DNA of 64,000 bases from Imbroritus primus (GTDB taxonomy: Bacteria; Pseudomonadota; Gammaproteobacteria; Burkholderiales; Burkholderiaceae): assembly GCF_964332355.1 (NCBI RefSeq), contig NZ_OZ201293.1, positions 558,001-622,000 of the forward strand, read 5' to 3'. Positions within the stretch are counted from its first letter, which is position 1. Every line of letters starts with the position of its first letter. Below, one piece after another: positions 1-9,256 of the stretch. The translations under genes and the position numbers were made by a program. The notes beneath the pieces are model-generated. The model was not told where the DNA came from. It was given only the letters and a program-made list of their open reading frames with translations, and made no database searches.

Positions 1-110
1 GACAACCGCAGCGGGACAGGTGGCACGGCAAAGCCGCGCATCTCCGTGCCGTACCGCTCTGCGCCCTGTTCCGCGAACCATTTATACACCAATTTGGCAA
101 AAGGACGACC

Positions 111-1247
111 ATGGACGACAGCAAAAAGGCCGGTGCAGGCATGAACGCCGAAAAGCAAAAAGCGCTGGCTGCCGCGCTGGCACAGATCGAGAAGCAGTTC
201 GGCAAGGGCTCGGTCATGCGCCTGGGCGACGGCGGTCCCCAGGAAGATATCCAGGTCGTCTCCACCGGGTCGCTGGGTCTCGACATCGCCCTTGGCGTCG
301 GCGGCCTGCCGCGAGGCCGGGTGGTCGAAATCTACGGGCCGGAATCGTCGGGCAAAACCACGCTGACCCTGCAGGTTGTCGCGGAAATGCAGAAGCTCGG
401 CGGTACTTGCGCCTTCATCGATGCCGAGCATGCGCTCGACGTCAACTACGCGGCGAAGCTGGGCGTCAATACCCAGGACCTGCTGATTTCCCAGCCGGAT
501 ACCGGCGAACAGGCGCTCGAGATTACCGACGCCCTTGTGCGTTCCGGTTCGGTCGACATGATTGTGATCGACTCCGTGGCAGCGCTTGTGCCGCGTGCCG
601 AAATCGAAGGTGAAATGGGCGATTCGCTGCCCGGCCTGCAAGCCCGCCTGATGAGCCAGGCGCTGCGCAAGCTGACCGGCACCATCAAGCGCACCAACTG
701 CCTGGTGATCTTCATCAACCAGATCCGCATGAAGATCGGTGTCATGTTCGGCTCGCCCGAGACTACCACCGGCGGCAATGCGCTCAAGTTCTATGCGTCG
801 GTACGGCTGGATATTCGCCGTATCGGCTCGATCAAGCGCGGTGACGAGGTCATCGGCAACGAAACCAAGGTCAAGGTCGTCAAGAACAAGGTGTCTCCGC
901 CGTTCCGCGAATCCATTTTCGACATCCTGTACGGCGAGGGCATTTCGCGCGAAGGCGAGATCATCGACCTGGGCGTGGAAGGCAAGATCGTCGACAAGGC
1001 GGGTGCCTGGTACAGCTACAACGGTGACCGGATCGGGCAGGGCAAGGACAACGTCCGCGAATACCTGCGCGAGAACCCTGACCTGGCGCGTGAAATCGAA
1101 AACCGCATCCGCGAACAGCTTGGTATCTCGCTGATGCAGGCCGACGGCCCCGCCAAGGCTGAGGCCGGTAGCAAAGAGGACAAGGCCGAGAAAGCGGAAA
1201 AAGCCGCCGCCCGCAAACCGGCCGACAAGCTGGCGGCCGAAGGCTGA
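111..1247 (+). CDS. recA: DNA recombinase RecA
   Basis: RecA (378 aa) is the ATP-dependent strand-exchange protein that forms filaments on single-stranded DNA, drives recombinational repair and promotes LexA self-cleavage. The Walker A motif GPESSGKT lies at residues 76-83 and the whole RecA core follows without a gap. The tail after about residue 345 is rich in Lys, Ala and Glu, as in other betaproteobacterial RecA proteins. The ATG at 111 is preceded by an AAAAGGACG ribosome-binding site. Only 110 bases lie upstream and no clear LexA box is seen there. recX follows after a small hairpin. Identification is secure. Confidence 0.98.
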   Translation: MDDSKKAGAGMNAEKQKALAAALAQIEKQFGKGSVMRLGDGGPQEDIQVVSTGSLGLDIALGVGGLPRGRVVEIYGPESSGKTTLTLQVVAEMQKLGGTCAFIDAEHALDVNYAAKLGVNTQDLLISQPDTGEQALEITDALVRSGSVDMIVIDSVAALVPRAEIEGEMGDSLPGLQARLMSQALRKLTGTIKRTNCLVIFINQIRMKIGVMFGSPETTTGGNALKFYASVRLDIRRIGSIKRGDEVIGNETKVKVVKNKVSPPFRESIFDILYGEGISREGEIIDLGVEGKIVDKAGAWYSYNGDRIGQGKDNVREYLRENPDLAREIENRIREQLGISLMQADGPAKAEAGSKEDKAEKAEKAAARKPADKLAAEG

Positions 1248-1263
1248 TTCACCTGAGCTCCCC

Positions 1264-1289
1264 GGCTGGCGCGGTTGCCTGCGCCAGCC
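1264..1289 (+). terminator. Hairpin between recA and recX
   Basis: A perfect 9-bp stem (GGCTGGCGC / GCGCCAGCC) closes an 8-nt loop just after the recA stop codon. No T-run follows, so it is not a canonical intrinsic terminator. It sits where a partial terminator limits recX expression relative to recA in other proteobacteria. An attenuating role is inference. Confidence 0.4.
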
Positions 1290-1295
1290 TGCGCC

Positions 1296-1811
1296 ATGCC
1301 CCGCCCACCTCTGAGCCTGAAAGCCCGCGCCGTTGGTTATCTCTCCCGACGAGAGCATAGCCGTGCGGAACTGGCGCGCAAGCTGGCGCCGCACGCCGCG
1401 TCCGAGGAAGAGGTGTCGCTGCTGCTCGACGCGCTGGAGCGGGAAAACTGGCTATCCGATACCCGGTTTGCTCAAAGTGTCCTGCACCGGCGCGGCGGCC
1501 GCTATGGGACCCGCCGGGTCATGCAGGAGCTTGGCGCTCACCAACTCGATGCCGATACCCTGGCCGAAGCGCGTCAGCGCTTGCAAGACACCGAGTTGCA
1601 GCGTGCCCGGGCCGTTTGGCACAAGCGCTTTGCCGCACCTGCGGAAGACGCCGCCGCGCGGGCCAAGCAGGTTCGCTTTCTCCTCGCACGCGGGTTTTCC
1701 TCTGCCGTTGTCGGGCAGGTCGTGCGCGGCGCCAAGGACTGGCTCGAGACATTGGACCAGACGTTGGATCCTTCGCCGTATGATACCGACCCGGACGATT
1801 TCGAAGCCTGA
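1296..1811 (+). CDS. recX: Recombination regulatory protein RecX
   Basis: RecX binds RecA filaments and limits their extension and activity. The 171-aa product starts MPRPPLSLKARAVGYL and carries the repeated three-helix RecX pattern, with YLSRREHSRAELARKL near the N-terminus and several further helical repeats. A TTG 21 bases upstream is also open in this frame, but the ATG at 1296 matches the usual RecX beginning. It lies directly downstream of recA, the standard arrangement. The start has no strong ribosome-binding site, which fits low expression by readthrough from recA. Confidence 0.93.
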   Translation: MPRPPLSLKARAVGYLSRREHSRAELARKLAPHAASEEEVSLLLDALERENWLSDTRFAQSVLHRRGGRYGTRRVMQELGAHQLDADTLAEARQRLQDTELQRARAVWHKRFAAPAEDAAARAKQVRFLLARGFSSAVVGQVVRGAKDWLETLDQTLDPSPYDTDPDDFEA

Positions 1812-1931
1812 TTTTCCCAATTTATGGGATCCGGGCGCCTCACAATTCCACACTGCGAACTCGGGGCGCTCAGCCTCGCTGCCTGGCATGCTAGAATCGC
1901 GGGATTGTTTCGGATGTATCCATTCCGGTGT

Positions 1932-2579
1932 ATGCCACTTCCCCAGCCCGTTAACCGTACCCTGCGCCATACTCGCGCCATCACGGCAGAAGTGTTTCTG
2001 CGGGACGACGGACTATGGGATATCGATACGCGCCTGAAGGACATGAAGGCGCGTGACCTGATGCTCTTCACAGGTCAGCTCCGTCCGGAGGGCACACCGC
2101 TCCATGATCTGTCGCTACGTATCACCATCGATACCCAATTCAATATCGTCGACGCCGCGGCCAGTTCCGACTGGAACCCGTACCCCGGGTACTGCGAGGC
2201 GATCGAGCCGGCGTATCGGCAGCTGATCGGGCTGAACCTGCTCAAGCAATTCCGGGCCGCCGCGCGGGCCCGTTTGGGCGGGACGGACGGATGCACCCAT
2301 CTCACCGAACTGTGCGGCCTGTTGCCGACCGTGGCTTTCCAGGCATTTGCTGGCGAGGTCATTCGAACGCGCGATCCCGCAAGTGACCCAGCCCACGGTA
2401 ATCAGCCGCCGCCGCAGCTCAACCGCTGCCATGCACTGAGTTTCCAGGGCGACGCTGTCCGCGAATACTTCCCGCGCTGGTATGGGCATCGGCCCGCAGA
2501 TGCCAGCGAACGCGGCAGCTTCTCCGAGGAACTGGCTAAACTGCCGGTCACCGACGAGAATCGGGAGCCTCCCGCCTGA
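1932..2579 (+). CDS. DUF2889 family protein
   Basis: Conserved hypothetical protein of the DUF2889 family, about 215 aa from this start. Family features visible are an early RDDGLWDIDTRLKDMK motif and a later GCTHLTELCGLLPTVAFQA motif. No function is established for the family, and no signal peptide or membrane segment is seen. In-frame ATGs at 1824 and 1914 are alternatives. The ATG at 1932 was chosen because the family homology begins right after it (MPLPQPVNRTLRHTR), although its ribosome-binding site is weak. It sits between recX and sucC in the same direction, an arrangement I associate with Ralstonia and Cupriavidus. Confidence 0.8.
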   Translation: MPLPQPVNRTLRHTRAITAEVFLRDDGLWDIDTRLKDMKARDLMLFTGQLRPEGTPLHDLSLRITIDTQFNIVDAAASSDWNPYPGYCEAIEPAYRQLIGLNLLKQFRAAARARLGGTDGCTHLTELCGLLPTVAFQAFAGEVIRTRDPASDPAHGNQPPPQLNRCHALSFQGDAVREYFPRWYGHRPADASERGSFSEELAKLPVTDENREPPA

Positions 2580-2651
2580 TCTTCCCCGATCGGCATCCAG
2601 ATTCAAGAATCCCATTCAACAACACCTTCAGCCTCGTAAAAAGGAACACGC

Positions 2652-3812
<1,161 letters not shown>

Positions 3813-3840
3813 GCCGCTGCCCAAGGATAAGGATACGAAC

Positions 3841-4734
3841 ATGAGCATCTACATCAACAAGGACACCAAGGTCATCACCCAGGGCATCACGGGCAAGACC
3901 GGCCAATTCCACACCCTGGGTTGCCAGGCCTACGCGAACGGTAAGAACGCCTTTGTCGCCGGCGTGAACCCGAAGAAGGCAGGCGAGAAGTTCTCGGACA
4001 TTCCCATCTACGGCACGGTGAAGGAAGCAGCCGCCCAGACTGGCGCCACCGTCTCGGTGATCTACGTGCCGCCCGCAGGCGCGGCCGCCGCTATCTGGGA
4101 AGCTGTCGAAGCCGACCTGGACCTGGCGATCTGTATCACTGAAGGTATCCCCGTGCGCGACATGCTGGAAGTGCGCAACAAGATGAAGGCCAAGGAAGCT
4201 GCCGGCGGCAAGAAAACCCTGCTGCTGGGCCCGAACTGCCCCGGCCTGATCACGCCCGACGAAATCAAGATCGGCATCATGCCCGGCCACATCCACATGA
4301 AGGGCCGCGTCGGCGTGGTGTCGCGCTCCGGTACCCTGACCTATGAAGCCGTGGCCCAGCTGACCGAACTCGGTATCGGCCAGTCGTCCGCCGTCGGCAT
4401 CGGTGGCGACCCGATCAACGGCCTCAAGCACATCGACGTGATGAAGGCCTTCAACGACGATCCCGACACCGATGCCGTGATCATGATCGGCGAGATCGGC
4501 GGTCCGGACGAGGCAGAAGCCGCCCGGTGGTGCAAGGACAACATGAAGAAGCCGATCGTGGGCTTCATCGCTGGCGTGACTGCGCCTCCGGGCAAGCGCA
4601 TGGGCCACGCCGGCGCGCTGATCTCGGGCGGTGCCGACACGGCTGACGCCAAGCTGGCCATCATGGAAGAATGCGGTTTCACCGTGACCCGCAACCCGTC
4701 CGAAATGGGCAAGCTGCTCAAGGGCTTGCTGTAA
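3841..4734 (+). CDS. sucD: Succinyl-CoA ligase subunit alpha
   Basis: The alpha subunit binds CoA and carries the phosphohistidine intermediate of succinyl-CoA synthetase. The 297-aa product has the N-terminal CoA-binding Rossmann domain (TQGITGKTGQFHT) and the active-site motif GHAGALISGG, with the phosphorylated histidine at about residue 256. An AAGGATAAGGA sequence precedes the ATG. It follows sucC closely and ends just before a strong intrinsic terminator, so sucCD is a two-gene transcription unit. Confidence 0.98.
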   Translation: MSIYINKDTKVITQGITGKTGQFHTLGCQAYANGKNAFVAGVNPKKAGEKFSDIPIYGTVKEAAAQTGATVSVIYVPPAGAAAAIWEAVEADLDLAICITEGIPVRDMLEVRNKMKAKEAAGGKKTLLLGPNCPGLITPDEIKIGIMPGHIHMKGRVGVVSRSGTLTYEAVAQLTELGIGQSSAVGIGGDPINGLKHIDVMKAFNDDPDTDAVIMIGEIGGPDEAEAARWCKDNMKKPIVGFIAGVTAPPGKRMGHAGALISGGADTADAKLAIMEECGFTVTRNPSEMGKLLKGLL

Positions 4735-4749
4735 TCGGGGCTGTTGTTC

Positions 4750-4776
4750 AAAAAGGAGGCTTCGGCCTCCTTTTTT
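4750..4776 (+). terminator. Intrinsic terminator after sucD
   Basis: An A-rich stem (AAAAAGGAGGC) pairs across a TTCG tetraloop with GCCTCCTTTTTT. A T-run follows the stem 16 bases after the sucD stop. This is a textbook rho-independent terminator closing sucCD. Confidence 0.92.
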
Positions 4777-4997
4777 GTTGGCTGTTCTTGTTGGACTGTC
4801 GGGCAACAAATTATTCATTGATCACTTTTTTATGGGAAAGTGATGCAAAAACCCCGTTTTTAGGGAAAACCCGAAGCGCGACTGAAAAGAAATCGAAAGG
4901 TTCAACGCGCACACTCTGTGGCACGGTTTTTTTGTCCGCCGCTTTCCGACCGCCGGTTTGCATCCACCGGTCTGCGTTCACTTCACGGAGTATTCTT

Positions 4998-5693
4998 TTG
5001 GACTTCTCATCTTCCGCCTTCTGGTTCGCCCTGGGGTCGATCATCCTGACCAATATCGTGCTGTCCGGCGACAACGCCGTGGTCATCGCCCTGGCTTCCC
5101 GCAGCCTGCCGCCCAAGCAACAGAAACTTGCGATCTTCTGGGGTAGCGCCGCTGCCATCATCATGCGGATCGTGCTGACCGTCGCTGCCGTCAAGTTGCT
5201 GACGTTGCCATGGCTCAAGATCGTCGGCGCCATGCTGCTGATCTACATTGGCGTACAGCTGCTGAACGAGGGCGACGAGGATGAGTCACACGCGGCCAAG
5301 GCTTCGATCTGGGCTGCTATCCAGACCATCCTGATCGCCGACCTGGTGATGTCGCTGGACAACGTCATGGCCGTGGCCGCTGCCGCGCAGAATGGCCCTC
5401 CGGGTAGCCAGGTGACCCTGCTGATCCTGGGCCTGGGCATCAGCATTCCGCTGATCATCTTCGGCAGCACGCTGCTGCTCAAGGTCATGGAGCGTTTCCC
5501 GATCATCATCACGCTGGGTGCGGCACTGCTCGGTTATCTTGCCGGCGAAATGTTCATCTCCGATCCGGTCGATGCCGCCTGGTTTGCCGACAACGTGCAG
5601 CACGCAGGCCTGATCGCCGGTGCGCTGGGCGCGGTTATCGTGGTCGGCCTGGGTACCTACCTGCAGCGTCGCCAGGCGCGTGCCGCTGCCTGA
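4998..5693 (+). CDS. TerC family integral membrane protein (YjbE-type)
   Basis: TerC-family membrane protein of about 231 aa, a family linked to metal ion export (manganese in characterised members) and tellurite resistance. Two family signatures with conserved acidic residues inside membrane helices are visible, SGDNAVVIALASR near residue 22 and DLVMSLDNVMAVAAAA near residue 115. About seven hydrophobic segments span the protein. No ATG fits. The TTG at 4998 is chosen because ACGGAG stands 7 bases upstream and homology starts exactly there (DFSSSAFWFALG). The reading frame is open further upstream into the sucD end, but that part is not protein-like. The substrate is not determinable from sequence. 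Confidence 0.88.
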   Translation: MDFSSSAFWFALGSIILTNIVLSGDNAVVIALASRSLPPKQQKLAIFWGSAAAIIMRIVLTVAAVKLLTLPWLKIVGAMLLIYIGVQLLNEGDEDESHAAKASIWAAIQTILIADLVMSLDNVMAVAAAAQNGPPGSQVTLLILGLGISIPLIIFGSTLLLKVMERFPIIITLGAALLGYLAGEMFISDPVDAAWFADNVQHAGLIAGALGAVIVVGLGTYLQRRQARAAA

Positions 5694-5734
5694 ATAGTGC
5701 AACACCTGACAGGCGGTGTTGATCGCCCGTCATG

Positions 5735-5783
5735 AAAAACTGCCAGATTTTGTCACTCCAGGTGACGGAATCTGGCAGTTTTT
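5735..5783 (+). terminator. Very long terminator hairpin after terC
   Basis: A 22-bp stem with only two non-Watson-Crick positions (both G-T) closes a 5-nt loop (TCCAG). The left arm begins AAAAACTGCCAGATT and the right arm ends GGAATCTGGCAGTTTTT. A on one side and T on the other make it usable in both directions. It isolates terC from the pilin gene. The stem is longer than most intrinsic terminators. Confidence 0.85.
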
Positions 5784-5840
5784 ATTGGCGACCCGACGTG
5801 GCAGTGCACAAATTTTGTCATTTTCCCCAGCAAATGGGGC

Positions 5841-5856
5841 TGGCACGCTGTGTGCT
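5841..5856 (+). promoter_or_regulatory. Sigma-54 promoter of the pilin gene
   Basis: The sequence TGGCACGCTGTGTGCT matches the sigma-54 consensus TGGCACG-N4-TTGCW at all but one position, with GG and GC elements exactly 12 bases apart. It lies about 50 bases before the pilin start. Type IV pilin genes are classically sigma-54 dependent and activated by the PilS/PilR two-component system, so this is the likely pilA promoter. PilR sites were not resolved. Confidence 0.85.
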
Positions 5857-5906
5857 CTGTGATCCCCCGCACGCGTGTGCTTTAAGAATTTTCGAGGGGT
5901 CACCAA

Positions 5907-6374
5907 ATGAAAATGCAACAACTCTGCCGTACCGCTCGGCGCGTCCAGAAGGGTTTTACGCTGATCGAGCTGATGATCGTTGTGGCGATCATCGGTATCT
6001 TGGCTGCTATCGCAGTGCCGGCTTACCAAAATTACGTGAAGAAAGCGGCTTATACCGAAGTCATCAATGCCATGGCTCCCTACAAGCTCGCTGTCGATAT
6101 TTGCTATCAGTCTGCCGATGGCGCTACGGCTGCCGCAAAATTGGCTACTTGTGACGCTGGTGCGGCTGGTATTCCTGCAGCTCCCACCGCAGTCACGACC
6201 GGTGCCTTCAATTCGCTCACGGTTACGGATGGTGTGATCGTGGCGACGCCGAACGCATTCAAAGGCATTCTCGCGACAGAAACCTGTACTATGACCCCCG
6301 CCGCCGATGCTAGCGACAAGCTGCAGTGGGCCTACTCGGGCGGCTGCTTGACCCAAGGCTACGTTAAGAACTAA
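5907..6374 (+). CDS. pilA: Type IV major pilin (PilA-like)
   Basis: Type IV pilin precursor of 155 aa. A short basic leader of 16 residues ends in Gly before the prepilin peptidase site KG|FTLIELMIVVAII, with the conserved Glu at position 5 of the mature protein. The hydrophobic N-terminal helix is followed by a small globular domain. Two cysteines close to the C-terminus (in ETCTM and SGGCLT) form the probable D-region disulfide, and two more cysteines lie mid-protein. GAGGGGT precedes the ATG by 6-8 bases. A second ATG two codons later is possible. The gene is single, bounded by a sigma-54 promoter and a terminator, with a PglL-type glycosyltransferase next to it. Confidence 0.93.
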   Translation: MKMQQLCRTARRVQKGFTLIELMIVVAIIGILAAIAVPAYQNYVKKAAYTEVINAMAPYKLAVDICYQSADGATAAAKLATCDAGAAGIPAAPTAVTTGAFNSLTVTDGVIVATPNAFKGILATETCTMTPAADASDKLQWAYSGGCLTQGYVKN

Positions 6375-6409
6375 GGAGAGAGTAGTTCGCTACTCGAATT
6401 CCTGCATGG

Positions 6410-6435
6410 AAAAGGCGCCTTCGGGCGCCTTTTTT
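6410..6435 (+). terminator. Intrinsic terminator after pilin gene
   Basis: AAAAGGCGCC, TTCG loop, GGCGCC then a T6 run, about 36 bases after the pilin stop. The downstream oligosaccharyltransferase gene therefore probably has its own promoter or depends on readthrough. Confidence 0.9.
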
Positions 6436-6469
6436 GTCGTAAGATGCGTGGTCGCAACACACGCCACAC

Positions 6470-8314
6470 GTGGTATCGACCGCCTGCCGGGCATTTCTCC
6501 CCGCTCCTCCCGTGATCCGTCCGTCCACGCCGACTTTCCCGTCATCCTCTCCCTTGATTGCCTGGTGGCCACTGCTTCTTGCATTGGCGATGCCATTTAT
6601 CGTCTCCATTCACAGGCAGCCTTTGTCCACATTCTCGGGGGAGTGGTGGGCCGCAGCCCTGTGGACCTTGTCCTTCGTCTATTTGCTGTGGACCCGCAAG
6701 CAGCGTACGCCCATGCCGGCGGTGCCTCCAGTCGTGCTCTTTCCGCTCGCGTTGGCGCTCGTTACCGCTGTCCAGTTCCTGTGGATTCGTCCATTCCAGA
6801 ACGATCTGGCCGGACTGACGCCGCTGGTCTTTCTGCTCGGCGCGGCCACCATCCTGTGCGGTTATCTCGTCCGCGCGCGCGACGAGGCCCTGCATGCCGC
6901 GAGCATGATCGCGTGGGCGCTGCTGGCGGCCAGCCTGCTGGGCGTGGCGGCGCAGGTGGTGCAGCTGTTCCGCGCGGAATTTTCCTTTTTTGGCCTGGTG
7001 TCGGAGTACTTCCCCACGGAACAGCGACGCCTGTGGGGAAATCTCAACCAGCCCAACCACCAGGCCACGGTACATGGCCTCGGGTTGGCGGCACTGGTGT
7101 ATCTGGCTGCGGCGCGGCGGCTGCGGTTGTCTGTGGCACTCGTTCCCGCGGTGTGCCTGGTGTTTGGGATTATCCTCACGGGCTCCAGGACGGGTGTGGT
7201 ACATCTCGGGCTGGCCACGCTGCTGGGCCTGATGCTGGCGGGTTTGTCATGGGAGTTCGCGACGTCGCGCAGGCGGCGTGCGGCGCTGGTGTTCTTCAGC
7301 CTGGCGCTGGTGCCGATGTACTTTTTCCTGCAGCCGCTGGTGCTCGAGGCCAGCCGGGAATTTGGCTGGAAGCTGTTCGACGCCGTCGCGCGGCTGGAAG
7401 AGGGTGATGCCGGTTCGGCGCGGGCCGCGCTGTGGCGGCATGCCTGGATGATGTTCATGACGCATCCCTGGTTCGGGGTGGGCTGGATGGAGTTCGGTAT
7501 CGAGCAGTGGCGGCAGTTGCGATCCGTTGGCATGACGGTGGAGCTGGCGCAGCAGGCGCACAACCAGGTGCTCGATCTGCTGGCCAAGACGGGCACGATC
7601 GGCGCGGGCAGCGTGTTGCTGACGCTGGGCGCATGGTTCTGGCGCGTACTGCGTATGACAATCGGAGCCGTTGGCACAGCCGACCGGGCGCGCCGCCCCG
7701 CCACGCTGCTCGGGCTGAGTTGGCTGGCCATGCTGTGCGCGCATTCGATGCTCGAATACCCGCTGCATTACCTGTATTTCTTCCTGCTGTTCTGCTTTCT
7801 GCTGGGGTGGCTGGAGCCCGGCGGCTGGCCGCTGCGGGGCATATGGGGGCGTCTCGCCAACTGGCGTGGCTGGGCTGTCGTGTGTGCGGTGGTCGGCGGC
7901 GCCGGACTGGCGGCGGTGATGATTGACTACCAGCGCGCCGAGGACGTGACACGGGCTGCGACTTTCAACCCGACTATCCCGGTACGTCCACGGTTCTGGT
8001 TCCGCGATATTGCCGAACAGCGGCAGACGGCACGCATGCCCCTGAGCCGGGCCAACGCCGCCGAAGCGCTGGCGCGCCATCTGACAGCGTTGCGCGTGTT
8101 GCCGACCCCTTCGCTGATCCAGCGGACTGCCCTGCTGACGGCCATGCAGGGCGATACGGCTGCAGCGCAACGCATGATCGAAGACCTGCGGTTCTACTAC
8201 TGGATCAATCCGGTCGGGGAGCGTTTCCAGACGCTCCGTCTATGCGCCACGCTGCCGGCAGCCGAACGGCCGCAGCCTTATTGCACGCCGCCGGAGTTGC
8301 CAGCCGGGCGCTGA
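6470..8314 (+). CDS. pglL: PglL-type pilin O-oligosaccharyltransferase / O-antigen ligase family (Wzy_C)
   Basis: Polytopic membrane protein of up to 614 aa. It has around a dozen hydrophobic helices, a central periplasmic loop and the motif NQPNHQATVHGL (residues 193-204), typical of the PglL_A region of protein O-glycosylation ligases. A second conserved histidine lies in QAHNQVLDLLAKTGTIG (His364). The C-terminal 130 residues form a soluble Wzy_C_2-like tail. These enzymes transfer a lipid-linked glycan onto Ser/Thr of pilins in the periplasm. Location right after pilA supports pilin as substrate. The GTG at 6470 is one possible start, and a GTG at 6512 is equally possible; neither has a clear ribosome-binding site. 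Lipid A-core O-antigen ligase (WaaL) is the main alternative. Confidence 0.85.
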   Translation: MVSTACRAFLPAPPVIRPSTPTFPSSSPLIAWWPLLLALAMPFIVSIHRQPLSTFSGEWWAAALWTLSFVYLLWTRKQRTPMPAVPPVVLFPLALALVTAVQFLWIRPFQNDLAGLTPLVFLLGAATILCGYLVRARDEALHAASMIAWALLAASLLGVAAQVVQLFRAEFSFFGLVSEYFPTEQRRLWGNLNQPNHQATVHGLGLAALVYLAAARRLRLSVALVPAVCLVFGIILTGSRTGVVHLGLATLLGLMLAGLSWEFATSRRRRAALVFFSLALVPMYFFLQPLVLEASREFGWKLFDAVARLEEGDAGSARAALWRHAWMMFMTHPWFGVGWMEFGIEQWRQLRSVGMTVELAQQAHNQVLDLLAKTGTIGAGSVLLTLGAWFWRVLRMTIGAVGTADRARRPATLLGLSWLAMLCAHSMLEYPLHYLYFFLLFCFLLGWLEPGGWPLRGIWGRLANWRGWAVVCAVVGGAGLAAVMIDYQRAEDVTRAATFNPTIPVRPRFWFRDIAEQRQTARMPLSRANAAEALARHLTALRVLPTPSLIQRTALLTAMQGDTAAAQRMIEDLRFYYWINPVGERFQTLRLCATLPAAERPQPYCTPPELPAGR

Positions 8315-8372
8315 GCGGCGCCGTCTGCACCCGATTCAACGCGCAGGTGCCCTGCCTGCTGCCCGGCGCGGG

Positions 8373-9128
8373 TCAGGCAGCTTCGAGAAAGCGCTGGATC
8401 ACGCCAGCGGAATAGACGCTCGCCACGTCCCGCAGAAAAGCCGAGAAATCGAGATGCGCAGTGTCATCGGCGCGGTCGGAGACCGTACGCATGATGGCGC
8501 AGGGCACGCCGTACTCGTGGCAGACCTGCGTCACCGCCGCGCCCTCCATTTCCACGCACAGCGCTGCCGGCAGGCTGGCCTGCAATTGCGAGACGGCTCC
8601 GCTGTCGCCGATGAACCGGTCGCCGCTGGCGATCATTCCGGTATGAAGTGTGGGGTTTTTGAGACGAAAGCGGGTTCGGGTGTCGGTGTCCAAACGTGCT
8701 TCAAAATCCTCTTGGAGAAAGGATGCGGCCGCCTGTTCGAGGCGTTTGCGCAGGGTTGGATCACAGGGGAATTCGGCCTGGTCCAGTAGGGGAACCTGGT
8801 ATTGCGGCCAGAACGGCCGACCGTCAAGATCGTGTTGCAGCAAGCGATCCGCGACAACGATGTCCCCGACGGCCACCCCCCGCGCCAGGCCGCCAGCCAG
8901 GCCGGTCATGACCACCGTATCGACGGAGAAGTCGCGGATCAGGGTGACCGTGGTCGCCGCCGCCGCTACCTTGCCGACCCGGGCCAGTACCACGACCACA
9001 TCTTGCCCATAAATCTGGCCGATGTAATAGTCACGCATACCGATGTGACGGACACTGCCGTATGCATCCATATGCTGCAGCAAGGAAGCGATTTCGTCGT
9101 GCATTGCTGCGATCAGACCGATTGTCAT
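8373..9128 (-). CDS. mtnN: 5'-methylthioadenosine/S-adenosylhomocysteine nucleosidase
   Basis: MTAN (Pfs) hydrolyses 5'-methylthioadenosine and S-adenosylhomocysteine to adenine plus the thioribose derivative. The 251-aa protein starts MTIGLIAAMHDEI, including the catalytic glutamate of the N-terminal loop. It contains VEMEGAAV with the substrate-binding Met-Glu pair, and the catalytic aspartate in RTVSDRADD. The ATG at 9128 is preferred to a TTG 15 bases upstream because the family begins at this Met. The gene is divergent from the alpha-hydroxyketone synthase with about 128 bases between the starts. No luxS is in the window, so the neighbourhood argues for a link to the adjacent signal synthase rather than AI-2. 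Confidence 0.93.
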   Translation of the reverse strand: MTIGLIAAMHDEIASLLQHMDAYGSVRHIGMRDYYIGQIYGQDVVVVLARVGKVAAAATTVTLIRDFSVDTVVMTGLAGGLARGVAVGDIVVADRLLQHDLDGRPFWPQYQVPLLDQAEFPCDPTLRKRLEQAAASFLQEDFEARLDTDTRTRFRLKNPTLHTGMIASGDRFIGDSGAVSQLQASLPAALCVEMEGAAVTQVCHEYGVPCAIMRTVSDRADDTAHLDFSAFLRDVASVYSAGVIQRFLEAA

Positions 9129-9256
9129 GTTTGAAAAGAACAATTCCAGTGTGTAATGTCAATGTACCGGCGATGCCACGCGATCCGGTTGTGCAACGCG
9201 TCATCGTAGTTCAGGGCATTGAAAAAAGCGACTCTCCATTTTCATAAGGAATGAAC

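Noticed and set aside
1..110. SOS (LexA) box upstream of recA
   Set aside because: Some CTG and CAG-like trimers occur, but no properly spaced palindrome is seen in the 110 bases available. The operator may lie outside the window.
20..613. Open frame overlapping the recA start in another phase
   Set aside because: It is an Arg-rich shadow of recA without any family feature.
4780..4997. yybP-ykoY manganese riboswitch before terC
   Set aside because: Expected because of the TerC family, but the conserved GGGGAGUA and GCCGUCAAUACG-like cores are not present.
9251..9256. Upstream ATG of the autoinducer synthase
   Set aside because: The AAGGA site touches this ATG directly, leaving no spacing. 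The ATG six bases later has the proper distance. The same reasoning applies to dps.
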